DNA of 38,105 bases, from positions 1-38,105 of the forward strand of contig CAZEVY010000044.1 in the NCBI GenBank assembly GCA_964515555.1, given 5' to 3'. The translations under genes were made by a program, and so were the position numbers. Below are positions 27,911-36,109 of the stretch, in pieces. How positions within the stretch are numbered: position 1 is the first letter of the stretch; each line of letters starts with the position of its first letter. The stretch comes from CAZEVY01 sp964515555 (GTDB taxonomy: Bacteria; Acidobacteriota; Terriglobia; Bryobacterales; Bryobacteraceae). The notes under the pieces are model-generated. The model was not told where the DNA came from and made no database searches. It worked only from the letters and a program-made list of their open reading frames with translations.

Positions 27911-29650
27911 ATGATGAAACTCACGCTGAGCTGCGCACTCTTCACGATGTGCGGAGCATTGTGGGCCGCGCCGCGGCCACAGGATGAGAATGCGGCCAGG
28001 GTGGCCGCCGGACTCCCGCCCATCTATCGCGTCAACGTGACCGCGCGGACCGCGAAAGCGATCAACTACCAGCACCGCGGCGGCGCGACCAAAATCGACT
28101 TCCGGGGCACCGAGCTGCTGCCGGGCTCCCGCGGCGAAGCCAAGGTCGAGAGCAAGCAGGGCTACATCGAGATCGAGGTCGAGTTCGACGATCTCCAGCC
28201 GGCCAACAAGCTGGGGTCCGAGTATCTGACCTATGTGCTTTGGGCCATCACGCCCGAGGGCCGCACGGCCAACCTCGGCGAGATCCTGTTGAATGGAACC
28301 AAGAGCAAACTGAACGTAACCACCGAGCTCCAGGTATTCGGAATGGTGGTCACCGCCGAACCGTACTACGCGGTCTCGCGGCCCAGCGACCTGATCGTGA
28401 TGGAGAATGTGGTGCGCGCGGACACCACCGGTAAGATCGAAGCGATCGACGCCAAGTACGAATTGCTCGAGCGAGGCCAGTATCAGCGGCTCTCGAACCC
28501 GCTGGCGCTGAAGCTCGACCGGAAAGTTCCGCTCGAGCTCTATGAAGCGCGCAACGCCGTTCAGATCGCGCGCACCATGGGCGCCGGCCGGTATGCCGCC
28601 GACACCTTCCAGAAAGCGGAGAGAAGCCTGGCCCAGGCCGAAGCCCTCCAGTCGCGCAACGCCGGCTCCAAGCCGGTGACGATGACAGCGCGGGAGGCCG
28701 TGCAGACCGCCGAGGACTCGCGGGCCATCGCCGTCAAGCGCCAGGAGGAAGAGGCGCTGACCGCCGAGCGCCGGCAATCGGCGGATCGCGAGGCGCGCGC
28801 CGAGAGCGGTCGCGTAGCCGCGCAGTCCGAATCGGATCGCCTCGCCCGGGAGGCCGTGGCGGCGCGGATCATGTCGCAGATGGAATCCGATCGCCTGTCG
28901 CGGGTGAACGAGGCGCAGGCGGCGGCCGCCCTGGCCGAGGCCGATCGGGTGAAGCGAGAGAATGACGCACGCACCGCCGCGGCGTCGGCCGAAGCGGATC
29001 GCCTCCGGCTCGACAACGAGGCCCGCGCCGCAGCGGCGAGAGCCGAAGCCGACCGCTTGCGGGTGGATAGCGACGCACGCATCGCGGCCGCGGGCGCCGA
29101 GGCGGATCGCCTGAAGCGGGAGAACGAGGGGCAACGTATCGCCAACCAGGCCGCGCTCGACAATGCGGCCCGCCAGAGCGCCCGGCTGGAGGCGGAGAAA
29201 GCGGAACTGCGAATCAAACTGATGCACCAGTTCAACGCGGTACTTCAGACCCGCGACACCGCGCGAGGTCTCATCGTGAATATGTCGGATGTGCTCTTCG
29301 ATTCCGGCCAGTCTTCGTTACGGGCCCCGGCCCGCGAGAAACTGGCGAAGGTCGCCGGCATCGTCTCCGGCCATCCGGGTCTCAAGCTGGATGTGGAAGG
29401 TCACACCGACAGCGTCGGCGGCGACGATTATAACCAGCGGCTCTCCGAACGGCGCGGCGAAGCTGTCCGCGCGTTCCTGGCCGGTCAGGGAATGCCGATG
29501 GGGGCGTTATCGGCGAAAGGGCTCGGCGAAACTCAGCCCGTAGCTTCGAATGACAGCGCCGCGGGCCGGCAGCAGAATCGGCGCGTGGAGATTGTTATCT
29601 CCGGCGAAGTGATTGGCGCCGCGATCGGCGTGCCGGTCGCTTCCCGGTAA
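27911..29650 (+). CDS. OmpA-family protein with long coiled coil
   Basis: This 579-residue envelope protein has a signal peptide (about 1-22) and an N-terminal globular domain (about 36-200) with GLPPIYRVNVTARTAKAINYQHRGG split over beta strands and TYVLWAITPEGR. A long Ala/Glu/Arg coiled coil (about 215-430) includes six 18-residue repeats. The C-terminal OmpA domain (about 455-565) contains the peptidoglycan-binding signature LDVEGHTDSVGG, NQRLSERRGEAVRAFL and NRRVEIVI. It would tie the outer membrane or a periplasmic complex to the cell wall. AAGGAAA lies before ATG 27911, and an intrinsic terminator follows at 29672. Confidence 0.9.
   Translation: MMKLTLSCALFTMCGALWAAPRPQDENAARVAAGLPPIYRVNVTARTAKAINYQHRGGATKIDFRGTELLPGSRGEAKVESKQGYIEIEVEFDDLQPANKLGSEYLTYVLWAITPEGRTANLGEILLNGTKSKLNVTTELQVFGMVVTAEPYYAVSRPSDLIVMENVVRADTTGKIEAIDAKYELLERGQYQRLSNPLALKLDRKVPLELYEARNAVQIARTMGAGRYAADTFQKAERSLAQAEALQSRNAGSKPVTMTAREAVQTAEDSRAIAVKRQEEEALTAERRQSADREARAESGRVAAQSESDRLAREAVAARIMSQMESDRLSRVNEAQAAAALAEADRVKRENDARTAAASAEADRLRLDNEARAAAARAEADRLRVDSDARIAAAGAEADRLKRENEGQRIANQAALDNAARQSARLEAEKAELRIKLMHQFNAVLQTRDTARGLIVNMSDVLFDSGQSSLRAPAREKLAKVAGIVSGHPGLKLDVEGHTDSVGGDDYNQRLSERRGEAVRAFLAGQGMPMGALSAKGLGETQPVASNDSAAGRQQNRRVEIVISGEVIGAAIGVPVASR
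28814..29137 (+). repeat. six tandem 18-residue (54-bp) coding repeats in the OmpA gene
   Basis: Six consecutive 18-residue units each carry D-R-(L/V) at positions 8-10. The first two are degenerate (VAAQSESDRL..., IMSQMESDRL...) and the last four are close copies (AAALAEADRV, AAASAEADRL, AAARAEADRL, AAAGAEADRL, each followed by about 8 charged residues). The unit is not a multiple of 7, so it implies an 18-residue (hendecad-plus-heptad) coiled-coil period. Confidence 0.8.
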
Positions 29651-29671
29651 TCCAACCTTCCGTTTCGTGCG

Positions 29672-29708
29672 GGGGCCGGCGACATAGTCGTCCGGCCCCA
29701 TTGTTTTT
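29672..29708 (+). terminator. intrinsic terminator of the SYLF-OmpA transcript
   Basis: GGGGCCGG and CCGGCCCC pair perfectly, and the stem can extend inward through CGAC/GTCG with one bulged base. ATTGTTTTT follows at once. It lies 21 bp after the OmpA stop. Confidence 0.85.
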
Positions 29709-29759
29709 GCGCTCGCGAGCCGGGACACGCGGCAACGCGGGGAGCGCGCACGCAATTCA

Positions 29760-29777
29760 AATGGCACCCGGCATGCG
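29760..29777 (+). promoter_or_regulatory. possible sigma-54 promoter before the PBP1 gene
   Basis: ATGGCACCCGGCATGCGC contains TGGCAC and TGC with GG and GC exactly 10 bases apart. The predicted start falls almost on the GTG at 29790, and no enhancer-like element was found upstream, so this may be a chance match. Confidence 0.3.
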
Positions 29778-29789
29778 CTCGTAGACGAC

Positions 29790-32171
29790 GTGGCCGCCTC
29801 ATCGAGTTGCGAAGCGCGAATCGAACCGACTTCCCTCTTACCTGAGAGGCCGCGGCGAAAGTGGTGGGTACGCTGGATCCCCGTCTGGATCGCGGCGATC
29901 GTCGCCGTAGGAAGTTGCGCGGCCTTCCTGTTTTATCTCGGCCGACACGGACGCCGCCTTGACGAGGAGATGAGAAAAGGGGCGTTCAAGGATACGGCCA
30001 GCATTTTCGTGCACTCCAGGACGCTGGTCGTGGGGACGCCTGCTTCAGCCGCCGAGACGGTGGAGGACCTGCGACGGGCCGGCTTCACCGAGTCGCGGAA
30101 GAATCCCATCGGTTGGTTCGAGAGCAAGGGCGACGCCCTCTGGATACACACCGTCTCCCGAAACGAAACCACCATGCTCAGGTTCGCCGCGAACCGGATG
30201 GTCCAGATCCTCGCGCCGGTGAACTCCGCCTCCGACCGCTACCAGATCGACCCGCAGGTCATCGCAAACGTCTCGCTGAGGAATCGGGAACGGCGGCGCC
30301 TGCTGCGCTTCGGCGAGATTCCCGGACCGCTGATCGATGCGGTCGTTTCGGTAGAGGACAAACGTTTTTTCCAGCATCGCGGCTTCGATTTCCTTCGGAT
30401 TGTCAAGGCGGCCTACACGAACCTCCGGCAGGGTCGTGCGGCCGAAGGCGCCTCGACCATCACCATGCAGTTGGTCCGAAGCCTCTGGCTCACGCCGGAC
30501 AAGAGCTGGAAGCGCAAGGAGGCCCAGTTCTTCATGGCTCTGCGCCTGGAGCGGAAGCTCTCCAAACAGCAGATCTTCGAGTACTACTCGAATCAGGTCT
30601 ACCTTGGCCACCGCGGCACGTATGACGTTCACGGCTTCGGCGAGGCCGCCAGGGTCTTTTTCGGCAAGCCGATCGGGGCGCTTACTCTCGCCGATGCCGC
30701 GACACTGGCCGGCATCATTCAGCGGCCAAGCTATTACAACCCCTTCCAGTTCCCGGGACGCGCGCGCGCGCGCCGCGATCGCGTGCTGATTCTCATGCGG
30801 CGCAACGGCTACATCACGGACGGCGAACTGGTCCGAGCCAGGGCCGAGGCGTTGACATTATCGGCTGACGCCGCCGAGTCCACCGACGCGCCATACTACC
30901 TCGACCTGGTCAAGTCCGAGCTCCAGAACGAGCTGACAGACGCCACCGCGGGTCCAGGAGGCTTCCAGGTCTACTCCACGCTCGATCCCCGGTTGCAGCA
31001 CGCCGCGCAGGAGGCCGTCCGAGTGGGTATGCTCGGCGTCGACCGCCAGCTTCGCCGTACAGGCCCGAACGCGCCCACGCCACAGGTCGCTCTGGTCGCC
31101 CTGGATCCGAGGACAGGGTCCATCAAGGCACTGGTAGGCGGCCGGGACTATAACGCCAGTCAGTTGAATCATACGCTCGCGAAACGCCAGCCCGGGTCTG
31201 TTTTCAAGCCGTTTGTCTACGCTGCGGCGCTGCGATCCGGCGAGCGCCCAGGCGGGGCCGTCTTCACTCCATCCACGTTGCTCGACGACGTGCCGACTAC
31301 CTTCTGGTTCGCGCAGAAGCCCTACGAGCCGAACAACTTCAAACGGCAGTTCCGCGGCGAGGTCACTCTACGCGACGCCTTGTCGCAATCGCTGAACGTC
31401 GCAACGATACATCTCGCTGAGCGGGTCGGATACGGCTCGGTTGTGGACGTGGCGCGAAGCGCCGGCCTCAGCCGGGACATACAGCCGACACCGGCGATAG
31501 CGCTGGGCGCCTACGAGAGTACTCCGCTGGAGATCGCCGCCGCCTACGCCGTTTTTGCCAATCAGGGAGTCTACATCCGGCCACACCTGGTTTCGCATGT
31601 GCTCGGCGAAGGCGGGGGCCGGGTCTACTCCCACCGCGCGGTCAGCCACCGCGCGCTTACCCCGCAGGTCGCTTACCTGATGGTGAATCTCCTCGAAGAG
31701 GTGCTCCACAGCGGAACCGGCGCCGGCGTTCGGGGCCGCGGCTTTTCCGCGCCCGCCGCGGGAAAAACGGGCACCTCCCGGGACGGATGGTTCGCCGGCT
31801 TTACCTCCAACCTGCTGTGCGTCGTGTGGGTCGGCTTCGACGACCATCGCGATCTTAGACTGGAAGGCGCCAGGTCCGCGCTCCCCATCTGGACGGAGTT
31901 CATGAAGCAAGCCGTGGCTCTCACGGGGCGGCCGGGCGCCTTTCGACCTCCCGCGGGCATCGTGTCGGCCAAGGTCGATCCCGCTTCGGGACAGCTGGCG
32001 GCCGCCGATTGCCACGGCGTGCGGTCCGAGGTCTTTATCGCCGGCACCCAGCCGGTCGAGCTTTGCACCCTCCACGGCCGTAGCGTGGCCAACAAGACGT
32101 CGGTGGCTTCAGGGGCCGCGTCGCGTGAGCTTGGCCCCGGGACGCCTACTGGACTGTCCGGTGTGAGATGA
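29790..32171 (+). CDS. bifunctional class A penicillin-binding protein (PBP1 type)
   Basis: This 793-residue protein would polymerise and crosslink peptidoglycan from the outer face of the membrane. A cytoplasmic stub is followed by a membrane helix (WIPVWIAAIVAVGSCAAFLFYL). An intermediate region (about 60-165) recalls the UB2H-like domain of PBP1b. The GT51 domain has catalytic E189 in SVEDKRFFQHRGFDF and ASTITMQLVRSLWL. The transpeptidase has S470-V-F-K473, SQSLN and K659-T-G. The C-terminal tail has two Cys (ADCHG, ELCTLHG). The start is a GTG without a clear ribosome binding site, the only in-frame choice before the membrane helix, so leaderless translation or a different start is possible. 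The last 26 bp overlap the convergent LolA-like gene. Confidence 0.9.
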   Translation: MAASSSCEARIEPTSLLPERPRRKWWVRWIPVWIAAIVAVGSCAAFLFYLGRHGRRLDEEMRKGAFKDTASIFVHSRTLVVGTPASAAETVEDLRRAGFTESRKNPIGWFESKGDALWIHTVSRNETTMLRFAANRMVQILAPVNSASDRYQIDPQVIANVSLRNRERRRLLRFGEIPGPLIDAVVSVEDKRFFQHRGFDFLRIVKAAYTNLRQGRAAEGASTITMQLVRSLWLTPDKSWKRKEAQFFMALRLERKLSKQQIFEYYSNQVYLGHRGTYDVHGFGEAARVFFGKPIGALTLADAATLAGIIQRPSYYNPFQFPGRARARRDRVLILMRRNGYITDGELVRARAEALTLSADAAESTDAPYYLDLVKSELQNELTDATAGPGGFQVYSTLDPRLQHAAQEAVRVGMLGVDRQLRRTGPNAPTPQVALVALDPRTGSIKALVGGRDYNASQLNHTLAKRQPGSVFKPFVYAAALRSGERPGGAVFTPSTLLDDVPTTFWFAQKPYEPNNFKRQFRGEVTLRDALSQSLNVATIHLAERVGYGSVVDVARSAGLSRDIQPTPAIALGAYESTPLEIAAAYAVFANQGVYIRPHLVSHVLGEGGGRVYSHRAVSHRALTPQVAYLMVNLLEEVLHSGTGAGVRGRGFSAPAAGKTGTSRDGWFAGFTSNLLCVVWVGFDDHRDLRLEGARSALPIWTEFMKQAVALTGRPGAFRPPAGIVSAKVDPASGQLAAADCHGVRSEVFIAGTQPVELCTLHGRSVANKTSVASGAASRELGPGTPTGLSGVR

Positions 32172-32994
32172 CAGGCGAGCGGGCATGAAATCCGCTGTAG
32201 ACGACCTCGTGATCGACACGCACTACTTTCAACAGTCCCAGGCGGGCTGAAACCAAGACCTGTACCCGCGCCGGCAGCCAGACCAGGTCGCTCACCCGAG
32301 TCTGCTCAAAGGCCGCCCGCGACCCCTTGGCAAGCCGCACCAGGAGCAGTCCCATCGAAATCGTCTCGACCGCTTCCATTTCCGCTTTCACCAGCCGGTA
32401 GTCCTGCTTATCCACCCATAGCCTGCCCTGAAGACTCGCCAGCACGTTTTCCGTGCGTGACCGGGGCTGAAATCCCCGGCGCTGCGAGGCCTCGATCACA
32501 TACTGACCATCGGCCGCCTCCCCGGTCAGGCGAAAATCGAAAGCCTCGGGCAAGGCCTGCCAGGCCTCGCGCAACCACCCATGGCGGCCCTCGTGCCCGG
32601 CGAGCCGCAGCGCACGCTCCGCCGCGTTCTCGTTCAGCCGCTCCGCCATGCTCTTGACGAGTCTGTCCTGCTCCTTCTTTTCATCGCCTGGCGGCAGCGG
32701 ACGATCGCCGCGCCCCGACAGCCGCCGATAGGGCGAGCCATCGACCAGCAGGACGTCGTAACTCTTCACGTCCTTGGACTTCAGCCGGCCGTTCGAATCC
32801 AGGCGCCGCGCGGACACCCGCTCGGAAAACCCATAGCCGCGAGCGATAGTCCAGTTGCGCTCATCGGCCGCGACGGCGCGACGGACGATCTCGCGGGCAT
32901 CCACCTCGGCCGGCACAGCTACAGGCGCGAGCCCCAGCAGCAGCACGGGCAACGAGAACCAAGGCAACCACGGAGCGATCGACGTACGGCTCAT
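32146..32994 (-). CDS. exported LolA-like (outer-membrane lipoprotein-sorting type) protein
   Basis: This 282-residue protein has a signal peptide (MSRTSIAPWLPWFSLPVLLLGLAPVAVPA). The mature part begins VDAREIVRRAVAADERNW, then YGFSERVSARRLDSNGRLKSKDVKSYDVLLVDGSPYRRL in beta strands, and later LQGRLWVDKQDYRLVKAEMEAVE, a strand pattern found in LolA/LppX-fold proteins that bind lipids or lipoproteins. I recall similar proteins in acidobacteria without assigned function. The start is uncertain: ATG 32994 gives the best signal peptide, while ATG 33024 has GGGAGGGG 11 bases upstream. Its 3' end overlaps the end of the PBP1 gene by 26 bp. Confidence 0.75.
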   Translation of the reverse strand: MSRTSIAPWLPWFSLPVLLLGLAPVAVPAEVDAREIVRRAVAADERNWTIARGYGFSERVSARRLDSNGRLKSKDVKSYDVLLVDGSPYRRLSGRGDRPLPPGDEKKEQDRLVKSMAERLNENAAERALRLAGHEGRHGWLREAWQALPEAFDFRLTGEAADGQYVIEASQRRGFQPRSRTENVLASLQGRLWVDKQDYRLVKAEMEAVETISMGLLLVRLAKGSRAAFEQTRVSDLVWLPARVQVLVSARLGLLKVVRVDHEVVYSGFHARSPVISHRTVQ

Positions 32995-33228
32995 TACGAT
33001 GGAACCGAGCAATCCACTGCCCATGCGAGGTTTGGCCCCTCCCGTGCTCGGGACAGGTAGCACCTGCCCCGCTGCGAGTCACCCGGCTTGTTCAGCGAGG
33101 GACCCAGCGGTCGGGGTAGGGGTCGCTCTGTATGTCGCTGTACGCAGGGCGGCTCGCGCATCGGAGGGAAAGGCCGGGGTTCTCCCCAAAAGGAGGCCCT
33201 GGCCACTTTCACCGGTCATTTGCGCGTC

Positions 33229-33260
33229 GCTCGCCGGCGGCAGGCTGACCGGATATGGTC
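33229..33260 (+). promoter_or_regulatory. partial enhancer-like element, copy 4
   Basis: The second dyad is perfect (GACC-GGATAT-GGTC at 33247-33260). The first, at the expected 18-bp distance, is degenerate (GCTC-GCCGGC-GGCA). It lies only 19 bp before ATG 33280. No sigma-54-like promoter was found between it and the gene. The rest of 32995-33279 holds no gene that I can support. Confidence 0.4.
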
Positions 33261-33279
33261 GCGTTGAACGGTTCCCATA

Positions 33280-33660
33280 ATGATCGATTCCGGATCCATT
33301 CTGATAGAAAAGGACGCCGTCCATCCTCGATGCTTCCACCTCGAGGACGAATCGAGTCCGCACTCCTGGATGACCGTCAAGCACAACCTCAGCTCTCACC
33401 AGCTTGAGGAGGAACTCGCCAGGTCTGGATGGACCTTCTTTTTCATGGCCGGCGCCATCCGGGAGATCTCCTTCGGATTCGATCGGGCGAAGATGCTCCA
33501 TGCTGCGCTGAAGTGCCTTATCGCCGGGGTGAGGATTCACGAGTACAACTGCCTTCAGGTCGACTCGGTGACCATGCACTCCTTCCTGGGAATACCGTAC
33601 GTCAGCGTCTCCGCGCATGCCCGACATATTCAGCGGGGAATGGTCTTCTCGGCAGCATAG
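33280..33660 (+). CDS. conserved hypothetical protein
   Basis: This 126-residue cytoplasmic protein has no signal peptide. The segments SWMTVKHNLSSHQLEEEL, GWTFFFMAGAIREISFGFD, LKCLIAGV and NCLQVDSVTMHSFLGIPYVSVSAH look conserved, and I recall similar hypotheticals in acidobacteria; the function is unknown. Residues and codon pattern read as a real protein, and the antisense frame (33079-33771) does not. The ribosome binding site before ATG 33280 is weak. A perfect GACC-N6-GGTC dyad lies just upstream. Confidence 0.7.
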   Translation: MIDSGSILIEKDAVHPRCFHLEDESSPHSWMTVKHNLSSHQLEEELARSGWTFFFMAGAIREISFGFDRAKMLHAALKCLIAGVRIHEYNCLQVDSVTMHSFLGIPYVSVSAHARHIQRGMVFSAA

Positions 33661-33709
33661 TCCCGCGAGCATCTGACCGGGCGGCACCCCCCGTGGTGGA
33701 GGCGGCAGA

Positions 33710-33731
33710 GACTGACCAAATATCGTCAGTC
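33710..33731 (+). promoter_or_regulatory. enhancer-like dyad, copy 5, upstream of the sigma-54 activator gene
   Basis: GACC-AAATAT-CGTC (33714-33727) matches the second dyad of the other copies with one arm mismatch. It is part of a perfect larger inverted repeat, GACTGAC-N8-GTCAGTC. No first dyad is present at the 18-bp distance. The site is 37 bp before the -24 GG of the promoter at 33762. Confidence 0.5.
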
Positions 33732-33761
33732 CCCGAAACAACCATTCATCAAAGCAACCTT

Positions 33762-33779
33762 GTGGTAACATTCGTGCAG
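33762..33779 (+). promoter_or_regulatory. candidate sigma-54 promoter of the activator gene
   Basis: GTGGTAACATTCGTGCAG has GG (33764) and GC (33776) exactly 10 bases apart and shares CGTGC with the promoters at 22372 and 26245. The leader to TTG 33862 would be about 73 bases. Confidence 0.5.
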
Positions 33780-33861
33780 CGGCTCTCGGCGTTGGCTTGT
33801 CGCGATCGCCAGCCGGCGTGCTCCGAAGTGATCGAGCGCCCAGTCGAGTGAGGATATCAGC

Positions 33862-35994
33862 TTGACCTCCACAGGCTCACAGCCGCACGCCATCGGTTGG
33901 CTCTTGGACAACGGCCCCAGGGAGCTCGAGCTCCTGTTCCGGGCGATCGTATTTCACCCCTCCGTGCCGATTCTCATAGCCGATGACGACCGTACGTGCC
34001 GGGATGCCAGCGTCGGCGCCGGTAAGCTGCTGGGGATTCCGCGGGACAGGCTCATCGGTAAGACTCTGGATGACCTCGCGGATCCCGCCTTCCGGCCCCG
34101 GATTTCCGAGCTTTGGCAGGCCTTTCTCGGACAGGGGAAGCAGGAGGGCACGCTTCACCTCGCCGGCGCCGATGGAATTCCGCGGGACGTGCCGTATGCG
34201 GCCAAGGGAAACGTCCTGCCTGTGCGCCACGTCCTCGTCCTGCCGCGCACGACCGATACGGCCCGTGGAGAGACGCCGGCCAAAGGTGGATTGGGCCGCA
34301 TTCCTTCCTGGGTACAGGACTATGCGCTGTTCCTGTTGGATGTCGGCGGAAGGGTCGTCGCCTGGTATTCCGGAGCGGAGCGCATCTACGGCCACAACGA
34401 AGAGGAGGCCGTAGGTAGACACGTTTCCTTCCTTTATCCTGCCGTCTTTCCGCCGGAAGAGAAGCCCGATGCGGAGGCCGCCCGCGAGCTGAACCGGTCC
34501 GCGACGGACGGCCACTTCGGCACCGAAGGCTGGCATGCGAGGAAGGATGGTGCGCAGTTCTGGGCCAACGCGATCACGATGGCCCTGAGAGACGAAAGCG
34601 GTCAACTGCAAGGGTTCGCCCGCGTGGTGCGCGACTTCAGCGAGCGTCACGAGAGGGACGAGAAGCTGCGGCGAAGCCGCGAGCGCTCCCGTCCGATCCC
34701 ATCGCAATCGACCATCGCCGGAGTGGTATCCGGCGAATTCGACCGGATTCCGGAGGGAAACGACGCGTTCCTCGATCTGGTCGGATACACCCGCGGCGAC
34801 CTGCAGGCCGGCCGGCTCCAGTGGCCCGACCTCACGCCCGCCGAATACTCCGCACTCGATGACCTGGCCCACGAGGAAGGCTTGCGGTTCGGCGCCTGCA
34901 CACCCTATGAGAAGGAACTGATCCGCAAGGATGGAACCCGGGTGCCGGTTCTTGTCGCCACCGCGGTCTTGAAGCTCTCGCCCTTCCGATGGATCACGTT
35001 CGTTCAGGACCTCCGCGAGCGCAACCAGTTCGAGAGCATCCGCGACGAAGACGCCGACCTGATCCAGAATTTCGAGGAGATGGTCGGCGCCAGCGCGCCG
35101 CTTAAGCGCATTCTGCGGCAGGTGGAGGTGGTGGCCCCCACCGACGCAACCGTCCTGATCCTGGGGGAAACCGGCACCGGCAAGGAACTGGTGGCGCGCG
35201 CCATCCACCGGCTCAGTCCGCGCCGAAGCTTCCCGTTTGTGACTTTGAACTGCGCCGCCATTCCCACCGGACTCCTGGAAAGCGAGCTGTTCGGCTACGA
35301 GAAGGGCGCATTCACCGGCGCCTTATCGCAAAAGATCGGCCGCTTCGAGCTGGCCCATCGCGGGACCCTGTTCCTGGACGAGGTGGGCGACATTCCGCTG
35401 GACTTGCAGCCCAAGCTGCTCCGCGCCCTGCAGGAGAAGGCCTTCGAGCGGCTGGGCGGCACCCGCACGATTCCCATCGACGTTCGGCTCGTCGCCGCGA
35501 CCAACCGGAACCTGGCCCAGATGATGGGCGACAAGCTGTTCCGGAGCGACCTTTACTACCGGCTGAAGGTCTTCCCGATCACGACTCCCCCCTTGCGCGA
35601 CCGCCCCGAGGACATCCCGGTGCTCGCGCGGCACTTCACCCAGAAGTTCGCCATGGAAATGCACAAGCAGATCGAAAAAATCCCGTCCGAGACGATGCGG
35701 GCGCTGACGGCCTGGCCGTGGCCGGGCAATGTGCGGGAACTCGAGAATTTCATCGAGCGGTCCGTGATCCTGTCGCGGGGGCCCAACCTACGTGCTCCCC
35801 TGGGCGAAATACGCCCCGACGCCTTGGAAGCCGTCGGCGACAGCACTCTGGCGCAGGTCGAGCGGGAGCACATCATCCGGGTGCTGCGCGAGACGGGCGG
35901 TGTAATCAGCCAGGCGGCAAAGCGTCTCGGAATGCCGCGTACGACGCTGAACGCGCTCATGCGAAAGCTCGGTATCTCCCGCAAGGAACTCTGA
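33862..35994 (+). CDS. sigma-54-dependent activator with PAS-type sensors and Fis-type HTH
   Basis: This 710-residue regulator has three PAS-like segments (about 30-130, 145-270 with LFLLDVGGRVVAWYSGAERIYG, and 283-400), then an AAA+ domain with Walker A GETGTGKE (435-442), the sigma-54 contact loop GAFTGA (482-487) and Walker B LFLDEVGD (about 503-510). The C-terminal helix-turn-helix is GGVISQAAKRLGMPRTTLNALM (split). There is no receiver domain, so the signal is probably sensed by the PAS domains, with redox, gas or a ligand as possibilities. TTG 33862 is the start because AGGA lies 7 bases upstream and the nearby GTG is out of frame. A sigma-54-like promoter and a dyad element upstream suggest autoregulation. 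It is the natural candidate to bind the repeated element in this window. Confidence 0.93.
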   Translation: MTSTGSQPHAIGWLLDNGPRELELLFRAIVFHPSVPILIADDDRTCRDASVGAGKLLGIPRDRLIGKTLDDLADPAFRPRISELWQAFLGQGKQEGTLHLAGADGIPRDVPYAAKGNVLPVRHVLVLPRTTDTARGETPAKGGLGRIPSWVQDYALFLLDVGGRVVAWYSGAERIYGHNEEEAVGRHVSFLYPAVFPPEEKPDAEAARELNRSATDGHFGTEGWHARKDGAQFWANAITMALRDESGQLQGFARVVRDFSERHERDEKLRRSRERSRPIPSQSTIAGVVSGEFDRIPEGNDAFLDLVGYTRGDLQAGRLQWPDLTPAEYSALDDLAHEEGLRFGACTPYEKELIRKDGTRVPVLVATAVLKLSPFRWITFVQDLRERNQFESIRDEDADLIQNFEEMVGASAPLKRILRQVEVVAPTDATVLILGETGTGKELVARAIHRLSPRRSFPFVTLNCAAIPTGLLESELFGYEKGAFTGALSQKIGRFELAHRGTLFLDEVGDIPLDLQPKLLRALQEKAFERLGGTRTIPIDVRLVAATNRNLAQMMGDKLFRSDLYYRLKVFPITTPPLRDRPEDIPVLARHFTQKFAMEMHKQIEKIPSETMRALTAWPWPGNVRELENFIERSVILSRGPNLRAPLGEIRPDALEAVGDSTLAQVEREHIIRVLRETGGVISQAAKRLGMPRTTLNALMRKLGISRKEL

Positions 35995-36002
35995 GAAACC
36001 CC

Positions 36003-36034
36003 GACCCCCCGCGGTCAATTGACCACATATCGCC
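36003..36034 (+). promoter_or_regulatory. two-dyad enhancer-like element, copy 3
   Basis: GACC-CCCCGC-GGTC, then AATT, then GACC-ACATAT-CGCC, with the same 32-bp length and 18-bp period as copies 1 and 2. It starts 9 bp after the activator stop and reads toward the gene at 36141. Confidence 0.65.
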
Positions 36035-36109
36035 GCCCTCCGCAGCTCTCGAACCTTCGCGCTGGTCCGAATCGGACGGAGAATCGAGTCGGCTCAACAC
36101 AAGGCGATG

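Noticed and set aside
33079..33771. 230-codon minus-strand frame opposite the 126-residue hypothetical
   Set aside because: The plus-strand protein has conserved-looking segments and no such pattern is visible on the minus strand. The frame also runs through the regulatory region at 33710.
36013..36024. Perfect palindrome GGTCAATTGACC as a separate operator
   Set aside because: It is the inner half of the two-dyad element at 36003-36034 and needs no separate explanation.
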